A stretch of DNA of 39,956 nucleotides, from the NCBI GenBank assembly GCA_038203955.1, contig JBBRDK010000028.1, positions 1 through 39,956 of the forward strand, written 5' to 3'. The number at the start of each line of letters is the position of its first letter. Within the stretch, counting starts at the first letter, position 1. This stretch comes from JALYUA01 sp038203955. Its GTDB lineage: Bacteria > Acidobacteriota > Thermoanaerobaculia > UBA5066 > Gp7-AA6. Under the pieces are notes generated by a model, which was given only the letters and a program-made list of their open reading frames with translations, searched no databases and had not been told where the DNA came from. The position numbers and the translations under genes were made by a program. Positions 29,932 to 37,397 of this stretch are shown here, one piece after another.

Positions 29932-31164
29932 CTATTTCCTCGCTCGCGCCGCGAGCGCCTGGATCGCGGCCTCGACGATCGCGTCCTCCTGGCCGGCGGC
30001 TTTTGCGGGACGGTCGGGCACGACGACGTCCGGACGGAGGCCACGGCCTTCGAAGGAGCGGCCGTCGGCGTCTTCGATCGCGCGCGCGGAGAACCACAGC
30101 GAGGAGCCGTCGGGGAGCTTCGCGACGGCGGCACCGCCCGAGAGCATCCCGGCGGTTTCCTCGCCGACGATCGGGCCGATCCCGTGCCGCCGGAACTTCA
30201 GCGCGAGAGCCTCGCCGGAGCTCGCCGTGCCCGAATTGACCAGTAGCGCGATGGAGAGCGGACGGTACTCCGGAGGTACGACCCGGACTCGCCCGCGGCT
30301 GCGCACGCGGTAGTCGCCGGCACTCCAGCGCCCGCGCAGGAATGTCGAGAGAATGCCGGGGTCGTAACCGCCGCTGTTTCCCCGCACGTCTAAGAGAAAC
30401 CCGTCGATGTCCGCGAGACCCGCGAGCTCCGGCTTGGCCGCGGCCGACTCGGTGCGGTCGGAGAGAAGATCGACCAGCGCGAGGGCGACCTCCGGCGAGA
30501 TCCCCCACAGGCGCGCATACCCCCAGGCGTGCCCGCCACGGCGCACCACGCGGGCGCTGCGCCAGAAGAGCGCGTCGCCCGGCGTCTCCGGCTCGAGCGC
30601 CAGAGCCGCGGTCTTACGCTCGCCGGCCGTCGTCTCCCAGGCGACCTCCACCGTCGACCGCAACGGTCCCTCGAGCACGAGAAAGAGCGCGCGGAAGTCG
30701 ATCCGCGAGGCGCCGTATTCTTTCCCTCCGATCGACACGATCCGATCTCCGAGCCGCAGCCCCGCCCGCTCCGCCGCCCCGCCGGGCAGCACCGCCTTGA
30801 CGGCATACCCCGCGCCGTCGCGGCCGATGCGTAGACCGGCCGTCGCCCAGCGCGCCTCGGGAAGCTTTCCCGTCGGGATGCGGAAGGTGTGCGAATCGTC
30901 GAGCCGGGCGAGTAGCCGGTCGTAGGCGGCGTCGCGCTCCGGATCTCCCGGCGCCGCGGCAAGCTCCGCGGCCGCCCGCTCCACAGCCCCGTTCCAGTCG
31001 ACGCCCTTGAGGTTGGGATCCCAGAAGCCCTCGCGGATCCGGCGGTCGATCTCCGCGAGCGCAGGCGGACGCGGCGCGGGCGCCGAGGGCGGATCGGGGG
31101 AAGCGGACGACGGAAGGAGGGACGATGCGAGCGCGAAAAAGAGAATCGCGAGAGAAGGGCTCAT
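29932..31164 (-). CDS. Exported S41-family serine protease with PDZ domain
   Basis: 410 residues from ATG 31164, overlapping the xerC stop (ATGA). Signal peptide SLAILFFALASSLLPSSAS. A helical N-domain contains LDDSHTF (H92, probable catalytic His). The PDZ domain spans about 105-180 (PGGAAERAGLRLGDRIVSIG). The peptidase core has DVRGNSGGYD, NSGTASSGEALAL (nucleophile Ser315 or Ser316) and GEETAGM (about 334-340). The Glu there, where the Ctp group has a Lys, points to the S41B (tricorn/IRBP-like) subgroup. Periplasmic degradation role is inferred. Confidence 0.9.
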   Translation of the reverse strand: MSPSLAILFFALASSLLPSSASPDPPSAPAPRPPALAEIDRRIREGFWDPNLKGVDWNGAVERAAAELAAAPGDPERDAAYDRLLARLDDSHTFRIPTGKLPEARWATAGLRIGRDGAGYAVKAVLPGGAAERAGLRLGDRIVSIGGKEYGASRIDFRALFLVLEGPLRSTVEVAWETTAGERKTAALALEPETPGDALFWRSARVVRRGGHAWGYARLWGISPEVALALVDLLSDRTESAAAKPELAGLADIDGFLLDVRGNSGGYDPGILSTFLRGRWSAGDYRVRSRGRVRVVPPEYRPLSIALLVNSGTASSGEALALKFRRHGIGPIVGEETAGMLSGGAAVAKLPDGSSLWFSARAIEDADGRSFEGRGLRPDVVVPDRPAKAAGQEDAIVEAAIQALAARARK

Positions 31165-32096
31165 GCGCGCGGGTGCGCCCGCCGGTAGACGTCCCGCAGA
31201 CGCGCGGCATCCAGGTGGGTGTACTTCTGCGTGGTTGAGAGCGACGCGTGGCCGAGCAGCTCCTGGATCGCGCGCAGGTCCGCGCCCGCCTGAAGCAGAT
31301 GCGTGGCGAACGTATGGCGCAGAGCATGGGGCGAGATGGCGGCCGGCAGGCCGGCGGCCCGCAGCCGGCGCTTCAACACGCGCGACATGGAGCGAGTCGT
31401 GAGCCGCCCCCCGCGGGAGTTCACGAAGAGGGGCTCTCGCTGTACGGAGCGCCCTCCCTCCCGACCCGCCGCCCTCGCCCTCAGGGCGCGCCGCAGCGGC
31501 AGCCAGCAGCGCAGCGCCTCCTCCGCTTCCTCTCCGAAGGGCACGATGCGCTCCTTCTTCCCCTTGCCTTGCGCGCGGAGCATGCGCGCCGAAAGGTCGA
31601 CGTCTTCGAGATCGAGCCCCGCGGCCTCCGAGACGCGCAACCCGGTGGCGTACAAGAGCTCGAACAGGGCGCGTTCGCGCTCCGGAAAGGGCGTTTCGTC
31701 CTCGGTGTCCAGCAGGGTCTCCGTGTCGGGCACCGTCAGCGCCCGCGGCAGGGCCCTCGGCGCGCGCGGCGACGGAAGGCCTCGTGCGGGATTTTTCTCC
31801 AGGTGATTTTCGCGGCACGCCCAGCGCAGGAAGGAACGGACGGTCGAAAGATGCCGCCCGAGCGATCGGTTGGAAAGCTTCGCGCGATGGAGCGACGCGA
31901 CGTGAGAACGCACGGCCAGGGTGTCGATCTTCGAAAGCGGAGTCTTCGACGCCGGGGTCTCTCCGAAGTCCGTCTCCCAGAAATCCGCGAACCGCTCGAG
32001 GTCGGACCGGTAGGCCAGAACAGTGGCCGGCGAGAATCGGCGCTCATCCGCCAGATAGGCGATGAAGTCTTCGATCGCCCGCGAGAGCGTGATCAC
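31161..32096 (-). CDS. xerC: Tyrosine recombinase XerC
   Basis: Resolves chromosome dimers at dif with XerD. 311 residues. SAM-like core-binding domain (1-100). Catalytic residues: R154 (TGLRVSEAAGL), K178 (GKGKKERIVP), H257 and R260 (HALRHTFATHLL), H283 (LLGHASLSTTQ) and the nucleophile Y292. GTG start. xerC next to hslVU is a common chromosomal arrangement, so this is a housekeeping gene and not a phage integrase. Residues 205-222 form a longer Arg-rich insertion than usual. Confidence 0.95.
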   Translation of the reverse strand: MITLSRAIEDFIAYLADERRFSPATVLAYRSDLERFADFWETDFGETPASKTPLSKIDTLAVRSHVASLHRAKLSNRSLGRHLSTVRSFLRWACRENHLEKNPARGLPSPRAPRALPRALTVPDTETLLDTEDETPFPERERALFELLYATGLRVSEAAGLDLEDVDLSARMLRAQGKGKKERIVPFGEEAEEALRCWLPLRRALRARAAGREGGRSVQREPLFVNSRGGRLTTRSMSRVLKRRLRAAGLPAAISPHALRHTFATHLLQAGADLRAIQELLGHASLSTTQKYTHLDAARLRDVYRRAHPRA

Positions 32097-32145
32097 TGGA
32101 GGAAGTGTAAGGGAAGAAGGCGCTGGAGGCCGGGCGAGGAAGTAA

Positions 32146-32174
32146 AGCTCTCCGCTGTCAGCTCTCCGCTTCTC
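32146..32174. repeat. Heptanucleotide repeat array K
   Basis: AGCTCTC, CGCTGTC, AGCTCTC, CGCTTCTC, between xerC and dispersed repeat R3. Confidence 0.75.
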
Positions 32175-32176
32175 TT

Positions 32177-32259
32177 CGACTCCCGATCTAGTTGACCGCG
32201 GAGTACCGCGGCCGTCTCGCTCCCTTTGGTCGCTCGGCTCCCGATTCCCGATTCCCGGC
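32177..32259 (-). repeat. Dispersed 58-bp-type repeat, locus R3 (reverse orientation)
   Basis: Read on the minus strand: GGGAATCGGGAATCGGGAGC, CGAGCGACCAAAGGGAGCG, AGACGGCCGCGGTACTCCG, CGGTCAACTAGATCGGGAG. It overlaps the 3' end of the cytochrome c gene and provides its stop codon (TAG of AACTAG). Confidence 0.92.
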
Positions 32260-32589
32260 CCGCCCGAAGCCTCGGACGTCGTCCTTCACCAGGCTCTCGA
32301 TCTGCTCCTTCGAGAACTTCTTCCCGAAGGCGGGCATGTCTTCTCCGCCTTTGGTGACGATCTTGATCAGCTCGGCGTCGTTCCTTGCCGACTGCCATTC
32401 GGCGTCCGTGAAGTCTCTCGCCATCAGCTGCTTTCCCTTGGGCGTGTTCCCTTTTCCATCCTCGCCGTGGCACTTGGCGCAGTACTCGACGAACGTGGGC
32501 GAGGGGTGCGGGCCCGCCGCCATCAGGAAGACGGCGGTGCCGCCGACCACCGCGAAGACCAGGCTCGCCGCGACGCGGGTGCTCCTCAT
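32188..32589 (-). CDS. Monohaem cytochrome c with repeat-derived C-terminus
   Basis: 133 residues, ATG start. The signal peptide (to about residue 26) is followed by a class I cytochrome c fold with CAKCH (C37, C40, H41) and distal ligand M85 (MPAFGKK). The fold would normally end near residue 109 (VKDDVRGFG). Residues 111-133 (GNRESGAERPKGARRPRYSA) are encoded by dispersed repeat R3, which also supplies the stop. It lies four bases after the Sco gene, so the two are probably one operon for copper and cytochrome chemistry. Confidence 0.92.
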   Translation of the reverse strand: MRSTRVAASLVFAVVGGTAVFLMAAGPHPSPTFVEYCAKCHGEDGKGNTPKGKQLMARDFTDAEWQSARNDAELIKIVTKGGEDMPAFGKKFSKEQIESLVKDDVRGFGRAGNRESGAERPKGARRPRYSAVN

Positions 32590-32593
32590 ATCT

Positions 32594-33532
32594 TCAACCC
32601 TTCCTCGCTTTCTCGATGTCGCGGAGCAGGTGCTCCGGTTCCCAGCTTTCGCCGTAGTAGATCGAGGAAAGGCGTCCGTCGGGATCCACCACCGCCACGG
32701 CCTGGCCGTGGATGACCTGTCCGCGCTCGGGGTAGTAGAGGACGCCGAACGACGACGCGACGTCGGCGACCGCCGCGGGAGAGCCCGTCAGGAACCTCCA
32801 GCGCTTCCCGTCGGCGCCCGCCTTTCTGGCGTAGTCGGCGAGGACGGCGGGCGTGTCGTGCTCGGGGTCGACGGTGACGACGAGGAGCCGGCCGTACCCC
32901 TTCTGCTTCAGGAGCGCGTCGAGCCGCGAGAATTTCGCGGTGGTCATCGGGCAGGCAGTCGCGATCGGGCACCGCGTATAGAGAAACGTGACCGCGACCG
33001 GTTCGCCTCGCAGCGATGACAGCTTCACGGGCTTCGAAGCCTGATCGATCAGCTCGAAGTCGGGGATCTTCTGGCCCAACTGGACGGCGCGGTTGGGGAC
33101 CGGCGTCACGGCGTCGGCGGACGACGGCTTCGGAGCGGCGGCGGCAACGGGAGGTCGAGGCGGCCCCGACCCGGGCCGGCGCCGGATTCCCTCGAGCCAG
33201 TACCGGCTCTCCTCGACGACGAGCGTCGCGTCGATCGCGTCGCCGGCGGCGAGCGCGCGCGCGACTTCCGGCGCTCCCCGGGTCGGGAACACCATCGTCA
33301 TCGCGCCCATGAACCCGGGCACCGCATCGTGCTCGACGAGGACGTCCGCGCCGCCGTTCTTGACCTCGCGCACGATGCCGTGAAACGGGTATCGCTTGAC
33401 GGCGGCCGTTTCGTCGCCGGCGGCGGAGTCGCCGCGCCGGCATCCGGCGGCGCCCGCCAGGAGGAGGGCGGCGGCCGCGAGAGAGGCGGCGAAAGGCCCT
33501 CGGGGGAATCGCAAAAGGGCCCGGCCCCTCAC
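32594..33532 (-). CDS. Copper lipoprotein: CusF-like domain fused to Sco1/SenC domain
   Basis: About 312 residues from GTG 33532. Other in-frame starts are TTG 33514 and TTG 33670; the region before 33532 is a GC hairpin and does not look coding. Lipobox LAGAAGC near residue 30. A CusF-like copper-binding domain follows (YPFHGIVREVKNGGADVLVEH, GFMGAMTMVFP with Met ligands). The thioredoxin-fold Sco domain has TRCPIATACPMTTAKF (two Cys five apart) and HGQAVAVVDPDG with the copper-ligand His. It probably delivers copper to CuA sites of oxidases. Confidence 0.88.
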   Translation of the reverse strand: MRGRALLRFPRGPFAASLAAAALLLAGAAGCRRGDSAAGDETAAVKRYPFHGIVREVKNGGADVLVEHDAVPGFMGAMTMVFPTRGAPEVARALAAGDAIDATLVVEESRYWLEGIRRRPGSGPPRPPVAAAAPKPSSADAVTPVPNRAVQLGQKIPDFELIDQASKPVKLSSLRGEPVAVTFLYTRCPIATACPMTTAKFSRLDALLKQKGYGRLLVVTVDPEHDTPAVLADYARKAGADGKRWRFLTGSPAAVADVASSFGVLYYPERGQVIHGQAVAVVDPDGRLSSIYYGESWEPEHLLRDIEKARKG

Positions 33533-33563
33533 CCTTCCCGCCCCCCCGGCCGGGGGCGAGGGT
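33531..33563. repeat. GC-rich imperfect palindrome upstream of the Sco gene
   Basis: ACCCTTCCCGCCCCC and GGGGGCGAGGGT can pair across a short CCGGCC loop. It resembles the GGGGGCGAGGGT-type hairpins scattered in GC-rich genomes. It lies where the Sco start has to be decided. Confidence 0.55.
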
Positions 33564-33676
33564 CGGGTCTCGGGCCGTGCCGCCTTCGTGGCGGGAAGCT
33601 CTGCTCGCACGGATTCATTCAACGCGAAGGGGCGGGTCGAACTTCCGACGTTAACGGTCCGTTCAGGCAAGGGCGG

Positions 33677-34474
33677 TCACGGGATCTCGAACGTGACGGA
33701 TGTCCAGACGCTCTCCCAGTCCGCGTCGAGGCCCTTCGGCGCGGCGACCATGTGCACCGTCTCGACGAGCCAGACGCCGCGCCGGGGCAGACGGATCGAG
33801 ACGGCGCCGTCTTTCCCCGATCGCGCGGTCACGGTCTTGTCGGGATCATCCCGGCAGATCGCCTTCACGAGCGCGCCGGCCAGCGGCTTGTCCTCGTAGA
33901 GCAGGCGAAGCTTCACGGGCGATCCGGCGCCCGCCTCCTCCCGCCACGCCCCGGGATCGCTGATCAGCACGAGCTCGAGGGTGAGGCCCAGGCGGCGGTC
34001 GTAGTCGCGTCCTCGCGGCCCGGCGAACACGATCGACTTCACGCTGCGGGAGAAGACTTCGCGCCCCGGTTTCTGCCGCTCGCCGCGCTTCTCGCGCTCC
34101 TTCAGCACCGGGTCGAGGCCCTCGTCCGCCAGGTACTTCTCGAACTTCTCCGCTTCGAGCGTCACCGGGGAACGGTCGCTCCGATATCCGATCACCGCGA
34201 CGCCGGGCGATTCGACCCGGGCGAACCCGGCGGGATCGGTTCCCGGAAGTCCCGGCACGGGCGCCTCGCCGAGATTGGTGACGAGGAAGAACCGGCGGAT
34301 GCGGCGGTCGTCCCTCGGGACGGGCTCGCCGCGGAAATGCTCTCCGACCCGGAGCGCCACCGTGAAGTCCTCGCGGACCCCGGGGCGAAAGGTCGAAGGC
34401 TCGATCCAGAAATCGTGCGCGGAAAGCGCCGCGGGCGAGAGAGCCACGACAAGAGCAAGCAGGCGCCGGATCAA
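33677..34474 (-). CDS. DUF4198-family exported protein
   Basis: 265 residues. Signal peptide LIRRLLALVVALSPAALSA, then HDFWIEPSTFRPG, the mature N-terminus typical of DUF4198 proteins, some of which serve nickel or cobalt uptake (NikK-like). The N-terminal His could bind metal. The C-terminal third has an Ig-like fold (GSPVKLRLLYEDKPLAGALVKA, GVWLVETVHMV). Start is TTG 34474, overlapping the dehydratase stop as TTGA. The neighbouring Sco gene suggests a metal-related role. Confidence 0.85.
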   Translation of the reverse strand: MIRRLLALVVALSPAALSAHDFWIEPSTFRPGVREDFTVALRVGEHFRGEPVPRDDRRIRRFFLVTNLGEAPVPGLPGTDPAGFARVESPGVAVIGYRSDRSPVTLEAEKFEKYLADEGLDPVLKEREKRGERQKPGREVFSRSVKSIVFAGPRGRDYDRRLGLTLELVLISDPGAWREEAGAGSPVKLRLLYEDKPLAGALVKAICRDDPDKTVTARSGKDGAVSIRLPRRGVWLVETVHMVAAPKGLDADWESVWTSVTFEIP

Positions 34475-35436
34475 TTCGCCGCCGGACTTGCCAGGTAGGC
34501 CGCGAGCTTGTCGCGGTCGACGTTCCCGCCCGAGAGGATCACGCCGACCTTTCGGCCCGAAAAATCCGCCTTCCGGTGCCGCACGGCCGCCGCGCCGGCC
34601 ACGCCGGACGGCTCGACTAAGACCTTCATCCGCTCGAGCATCCAGCACAGCGTCTCGATCATCTCGTCATCCGATACGAGCAGGACCGCCTCCACGGTTT
34701 GCTGCACGATCGGAAACGTCAGCTTTCCGGGAGAAGACACCTGCAGCCCGTCGGCGATCGTGCGCGGGACGTCGATGACGACCCTCTCCCCTTTCGCCAA
34801 GGAATCGGCCGTATCGGCGGCCGTCAAGGGCTCCGTCCCGTACACGGCGATCTGCGGCCGCAGGTGGCGCGCCGCGAAGGCGCAGCCGGCGATGAGGCCT
34901 CCGCCCGACACGGGGACGACCAGCGCGTCCAGGTCCGGAACGTCCTCGAGCAACTCGACCGCGGCGGTCGCGGCGCCTGCCATGATCCTGTAGTCGTCGA
35001 ACGGCGGCACGAGGAGGGCGCCGCGCTCGCGGACCAGCCGCTGCCCGATGTCGTCCCGGCTTTCCGAGTACCGGTCGTAGAGCACGACTTCGGCCCCGTA
35101 ACCGCGCGTCGCCGCCAGCTTCGAGGCGGGAGCGTCGCTCGGCATCACGATCGTCGCCTTCAGACCGAGAATCTTCGAGACCAAGGCCACGGCCTGCGCG
35201 TGGTTGCCCGACGAATAGGCGACGACCTCCGTCACCCGCGCGGTCTCCGTCTCGGCCTTCAACTTGTTATAGGCGCCCCGGAACTTGAAGGCGCCGGCGC
35301 GCTGGAGGTTCTCGGCCTTGAAGAAGACCGAAGCGTTGGCCGCCTCGTCGAACTGCCGCGACCGCAGGACCGGCGTGCGGATCGCGACGCCCGCGAGCCG
35401 CCGGCGGGCCTCTTCGATGCCCGAGAAGGTCAGCAT
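34471..35436 (-). CDS. Threonine/serine dehydratase, PLP-dependent
   Basis: Deaminates threonine or serine. 321 residues from ATG 35436. K51 in AGAFKFRGAYN binds PLP, SSGNHAQAVAL is the substrate loop, and PVSGGGLIAG is the phosphate-binding glycine loop. There is no C-terminal ACT domain, so it resembles the short catabolic or biosynthetic form. An in-frame extension upstream is encoded by dispersed repeat R4 and is not protein-like, so I reject it. It could be named ilvA or tdcB; the sequence does not separate them. Confidence 0.92.
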   Translation of the reverse strand: MLTFSGIEEARRRLAGVAIRTPVLRSRQFDEAANASVFFKAENLQRAGAFKFRGAYNKLKAETETARVTEVVAYSSGNHAQAVALVSKILGLKATIVMPSDAPASKLAATRGYGAEVVLYDRYSESRDDIGQRLVRERGALLVPPFDDYRIMAGAATAAVELLEDVPDLDALVVPVSGGGLIAGCAFAARHLRPQIAVYGTEPLTAADTADSLAKGERVVIDVPRTIADGLQVSSPGKLTFPIVQQTVEAVLLVSDDEMIETLCWMLERMKVLVEPSGVAGAAAVRHRKADFSGRKVGVILSGGNVDRDKLAAYLASPAAN

Positions 35437-35454
35437 GCGGGGGAACCGGGGGGC

Positions 35455-35605
35455 GGGAAACGGGAGCCGAGCGACCAACGGGAGCCGAGCGACCAACGGG
35501 AGCGAGACGGCCGCGGTACTCCGCGGTCAACTCGATCGGGAGCCGAGCGACCAACGGGAGCGAGACGGCCGCGGTACTCCGCGGTCAACTCGATCGGGAA
35601 TCGAC
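35455..35605 (+). repeat. Dispersed 58-bp-type repeat, locus R4 (tandem)
   Basis: Two tandem copies of a 58-bp unit, the first with an internal 18-bp duplication (CGGGAGCCGAGCGACCAA). Each unit runs CGGGAGCCGAGCGACCAA, CGGGAGCGAG, ACGGCCGCGGTACTCCGCGG, TCAACTCGAT. It fills the gap between trmFO and the dehydratase gene and extends the reading frames of both sides in silico. Confidence 0.95.
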
Positions 35606-35620
35606 GGCAGGCGGGCTGGC

Positions 35621-36964
35621 TCATCGGGCGACCGCCGCCGGAACGGATGTCGTGTCCCGCCAGTCGCGGATGGCGGTCAGCGCGCGGTCCACCATGCGGC
35701 GGCGACGCTCCGCCCTGTCGCGGATCGGGGAGTGCGAGGAGTCTTCGATCAACCCGAACGTCACGTTCATCGGCTCGAATTTTTCGGACGGAGGGCGGTC
35801 GGAGCAGTGCCGCGCGAGCGAGCCGATCGCCGTGGTCGCCGGAATCTCCCGCGGCTCGCGCCCTTCGAGGCTCTGCGCGATGGTGCGGCCGACGGCGAGC
35901 CCCGTGGCGGCGCTTTCGACGTATCCCTCGACGCCGGTGATCTGTCCGGCAAAGGAGATGCGGGGCTCGCGCCGCATCCGCCAGAGGCGGTCCAGGTGCG
36001 CCGGCGCGTGGATGTAGGTGTTGCGGTGAAGCATCCCGTACCGGGCGAACGACGCGTTTTCGAGTCCTGGAATCTTCCGGAAGATCCGCTGCTGCTCGGG
36101 GATCTTCAGCTTCGTCTGGAAGCCGACCAGGTTGTAGTGCTCCTTCGCGAGGTCGTCCTGCCGCAGCTGCACGACGGCCCACGGAATCCGTCCCGTCGCC
36201 GGATCCGGCAGACCCATCGGTTTCATCGGGCCGTGCCGGAGCGTCTCGCGTCCCCGCTCCGCCATCACCTCGATCGGCAAACAGCCTTCGAAGTAGATCC
36301 CCTTCTCGAAGTCGTGGACCGGAGCCGTCTCGCCGGCGAGGAGGTCTGTCATCAGCCCTTCGTACTGGTCGCGCGTCAGCGGGCAGTTCCAGTAGTCGGC
36401 GCCCTCTCCCTTCCCGTAGCGGGACATGGCGTACATCTTCGTGAAGTCGAGCGAGTCGGCCGTGACGACGGGAGCGATCGAGTCGTAGAAGTAGAGATCC
36501 TCGGTCCCGAGCAGGCGCCCGATCGCCGCGTCGAGCGCTTCGGAGGTCAGCGGCCCGGTCGCGAGGACCACGAATCCTTTTTCGGGGATCTCCCGGACCT
36601 CTTCGCGGACCACCTCGATTTCGGGACACGACGCGATCGCGTCCGTCACGCCGCGGGCGAACACGTCCCGGTCCATGGCCAGAGCATCGCCCGCGGGAAG
36701 CGCGGCCCGGCGCGCCGACCCGATGACCAGCGAGTCGAGTTCCGCCATCTCCCGCTTCAACAAGCCGACGGCGTTCAACGGATTATCCGACCGGAAGGAG
36801 TTCGAGCACACGAGCTCGGCGAACAGGTGGGTGCGGTGCGCTGCGGTCGAGACCCGAGGCCGCATCTCGAAGAGTCGCACGCGGTGGCCGCGCCGGGCGA
36901 GCTGCCAGGCGCATTCGGAGCCGGCGAGGCCGGCACCCACGATCGTGACGAGCTCGGAATTCAC
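35621..36964 (-). CDS. trmFO: TrmFO, folate-dependent tRNA (uracil-54) methyltransferase
   Basis: Makes ribothymidine 54 in tRNA using methylenetetrahydrofolate and FAD. 447 residues. FAD-binding GAGLAGSECAWQLA at 10-23. Cysteines equivalent to the B. subtilis catalytic pair are C53 (LVCSNSFRSDN) and C228 (YFEGCLPIEVMAERG). GTG start. It is the last gene of a four-gene run and lies 10 bp after the DUF3052-like gene. Confidence 0.96.
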   Translation of the reverse strand: MNSELVTIVGAGLAGSECAWQLARRGHRVRLFEMRPRVSTAAHRTHLFAELVCSNSFRSDNPLNAVGLLKREMAELDSLVIGSARRAALPAGDALAMDRDVFARGVTDAIASCPEIEVVREEVREIPEKGFVVLATGPLTSEALDAAIGRLLGTEDLYFYDSIAPVVTADSLDFTKMYAMSRYGKGEGADYWNCPLTRDQYEGLMTDLLAGETAPVHDFEKGIYFEGCLPIEVMAERGRETLRHGPMKPMGLPDPATGRIPWAVVQLRQDDLAKEHYNLVGFQTKLKIPEQQRIFRKIPGLENASFARYGMLHRNTYIHAPAHLDRLWRMRREPRISFAGQITGVEGYVESAATGLAVGRTIAQSLEGREPREIPATTAIGSLARHCSDRPPSEKFEPMNVTFGLIEDSSHSPIRDRAERRRRMVDRALTAIRDWRDTTSVPAAVAR

Positions 36965-36974
36965 GCCGGCGATT

Positions 36975-37397
36975 CTACCCGCCGGGCTTCAACTTCCTCC
37001 GGGCGATCGGCACGACGAAACGGATCGAAGTGAGCCGCGGCGAGAACGCCGCAATCTTGTTGTCGACGAGACCCGCGGAGAGGCCCGCCTTCTGCACGTC
37101 CAGCCACATGTAGGGAAATTTCAGCTCCGCGGCGAACGGCTTCTTCGGCAACACCGTCCACAGCGACCCCGAGCGGGCCAGACGCTTCTCGAGTGTCCGG
37201 AAGAACCCGGTCAAGGAGCCCTCCGCCGGAACTTCCGCGACAATCCAGGCGATCGGACCGGCGGGGACTTCACGAACCCGCTCGACGAGCGGCCCGAAGA
37301 TCTCGCGGACCGTCCGATTGAACTCGGGAGAAACGCCGACAGCGAACGCAGGGGCATCCCCCGGAAGATTGAACTTCGCCCATGGCGGGCTCGTCAT
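36975..37397 (-). CDS. DUF3052-like cytoplasmic protein
   Basis: 140 residues from ATG 37397, which overlaps the upstream stop (ATGA). Segments SGSLWTVLPKK, AGLSAGLVDNKIAAF and SIRFVVPIARRK resemble DUF3052-family proteins. There is no signal or membrane segment. Function unknown. The longer frame to 37487 is inside the upstream gene and rejected. The family assignment is from memory of the pattern, so moderate. Confidence 0.7.
   Translation of the reverse strand: MTSPPWAKFNLPGDAPAFAVGVSPEFNRTVREIFGPLVERVREVPAGPIAWIVAEVPAEGSLTGFFRTLEKRLARSGSLWTVLPKKPFAAELKFPYMWLDVQKAGLSAGLVDNKIAAFSPRLTSIRFVVPIARRKLKPGG

Noticed and set aside
31161..32096. Tyrosine recombinase as a phage or island integrase
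   Set aside because: It has the length, motifs and hslVU context of chromosomal XerC; no attachment-site repeats or phage genes are seen.
35437..35496. N-terminal extension of the threonine dehydratase
   Set aside because: The extra residues (VARLPLVARLPFP) come from the dispersed repeat; the family begins close to MLTFSGIEEA.
35455..35605. CRISPR-like array
   Set aside because: The copies are directly adjacent without unique spacers of constant length, and no cas gene is present; it is a tandem copy of the dispersed repeat.
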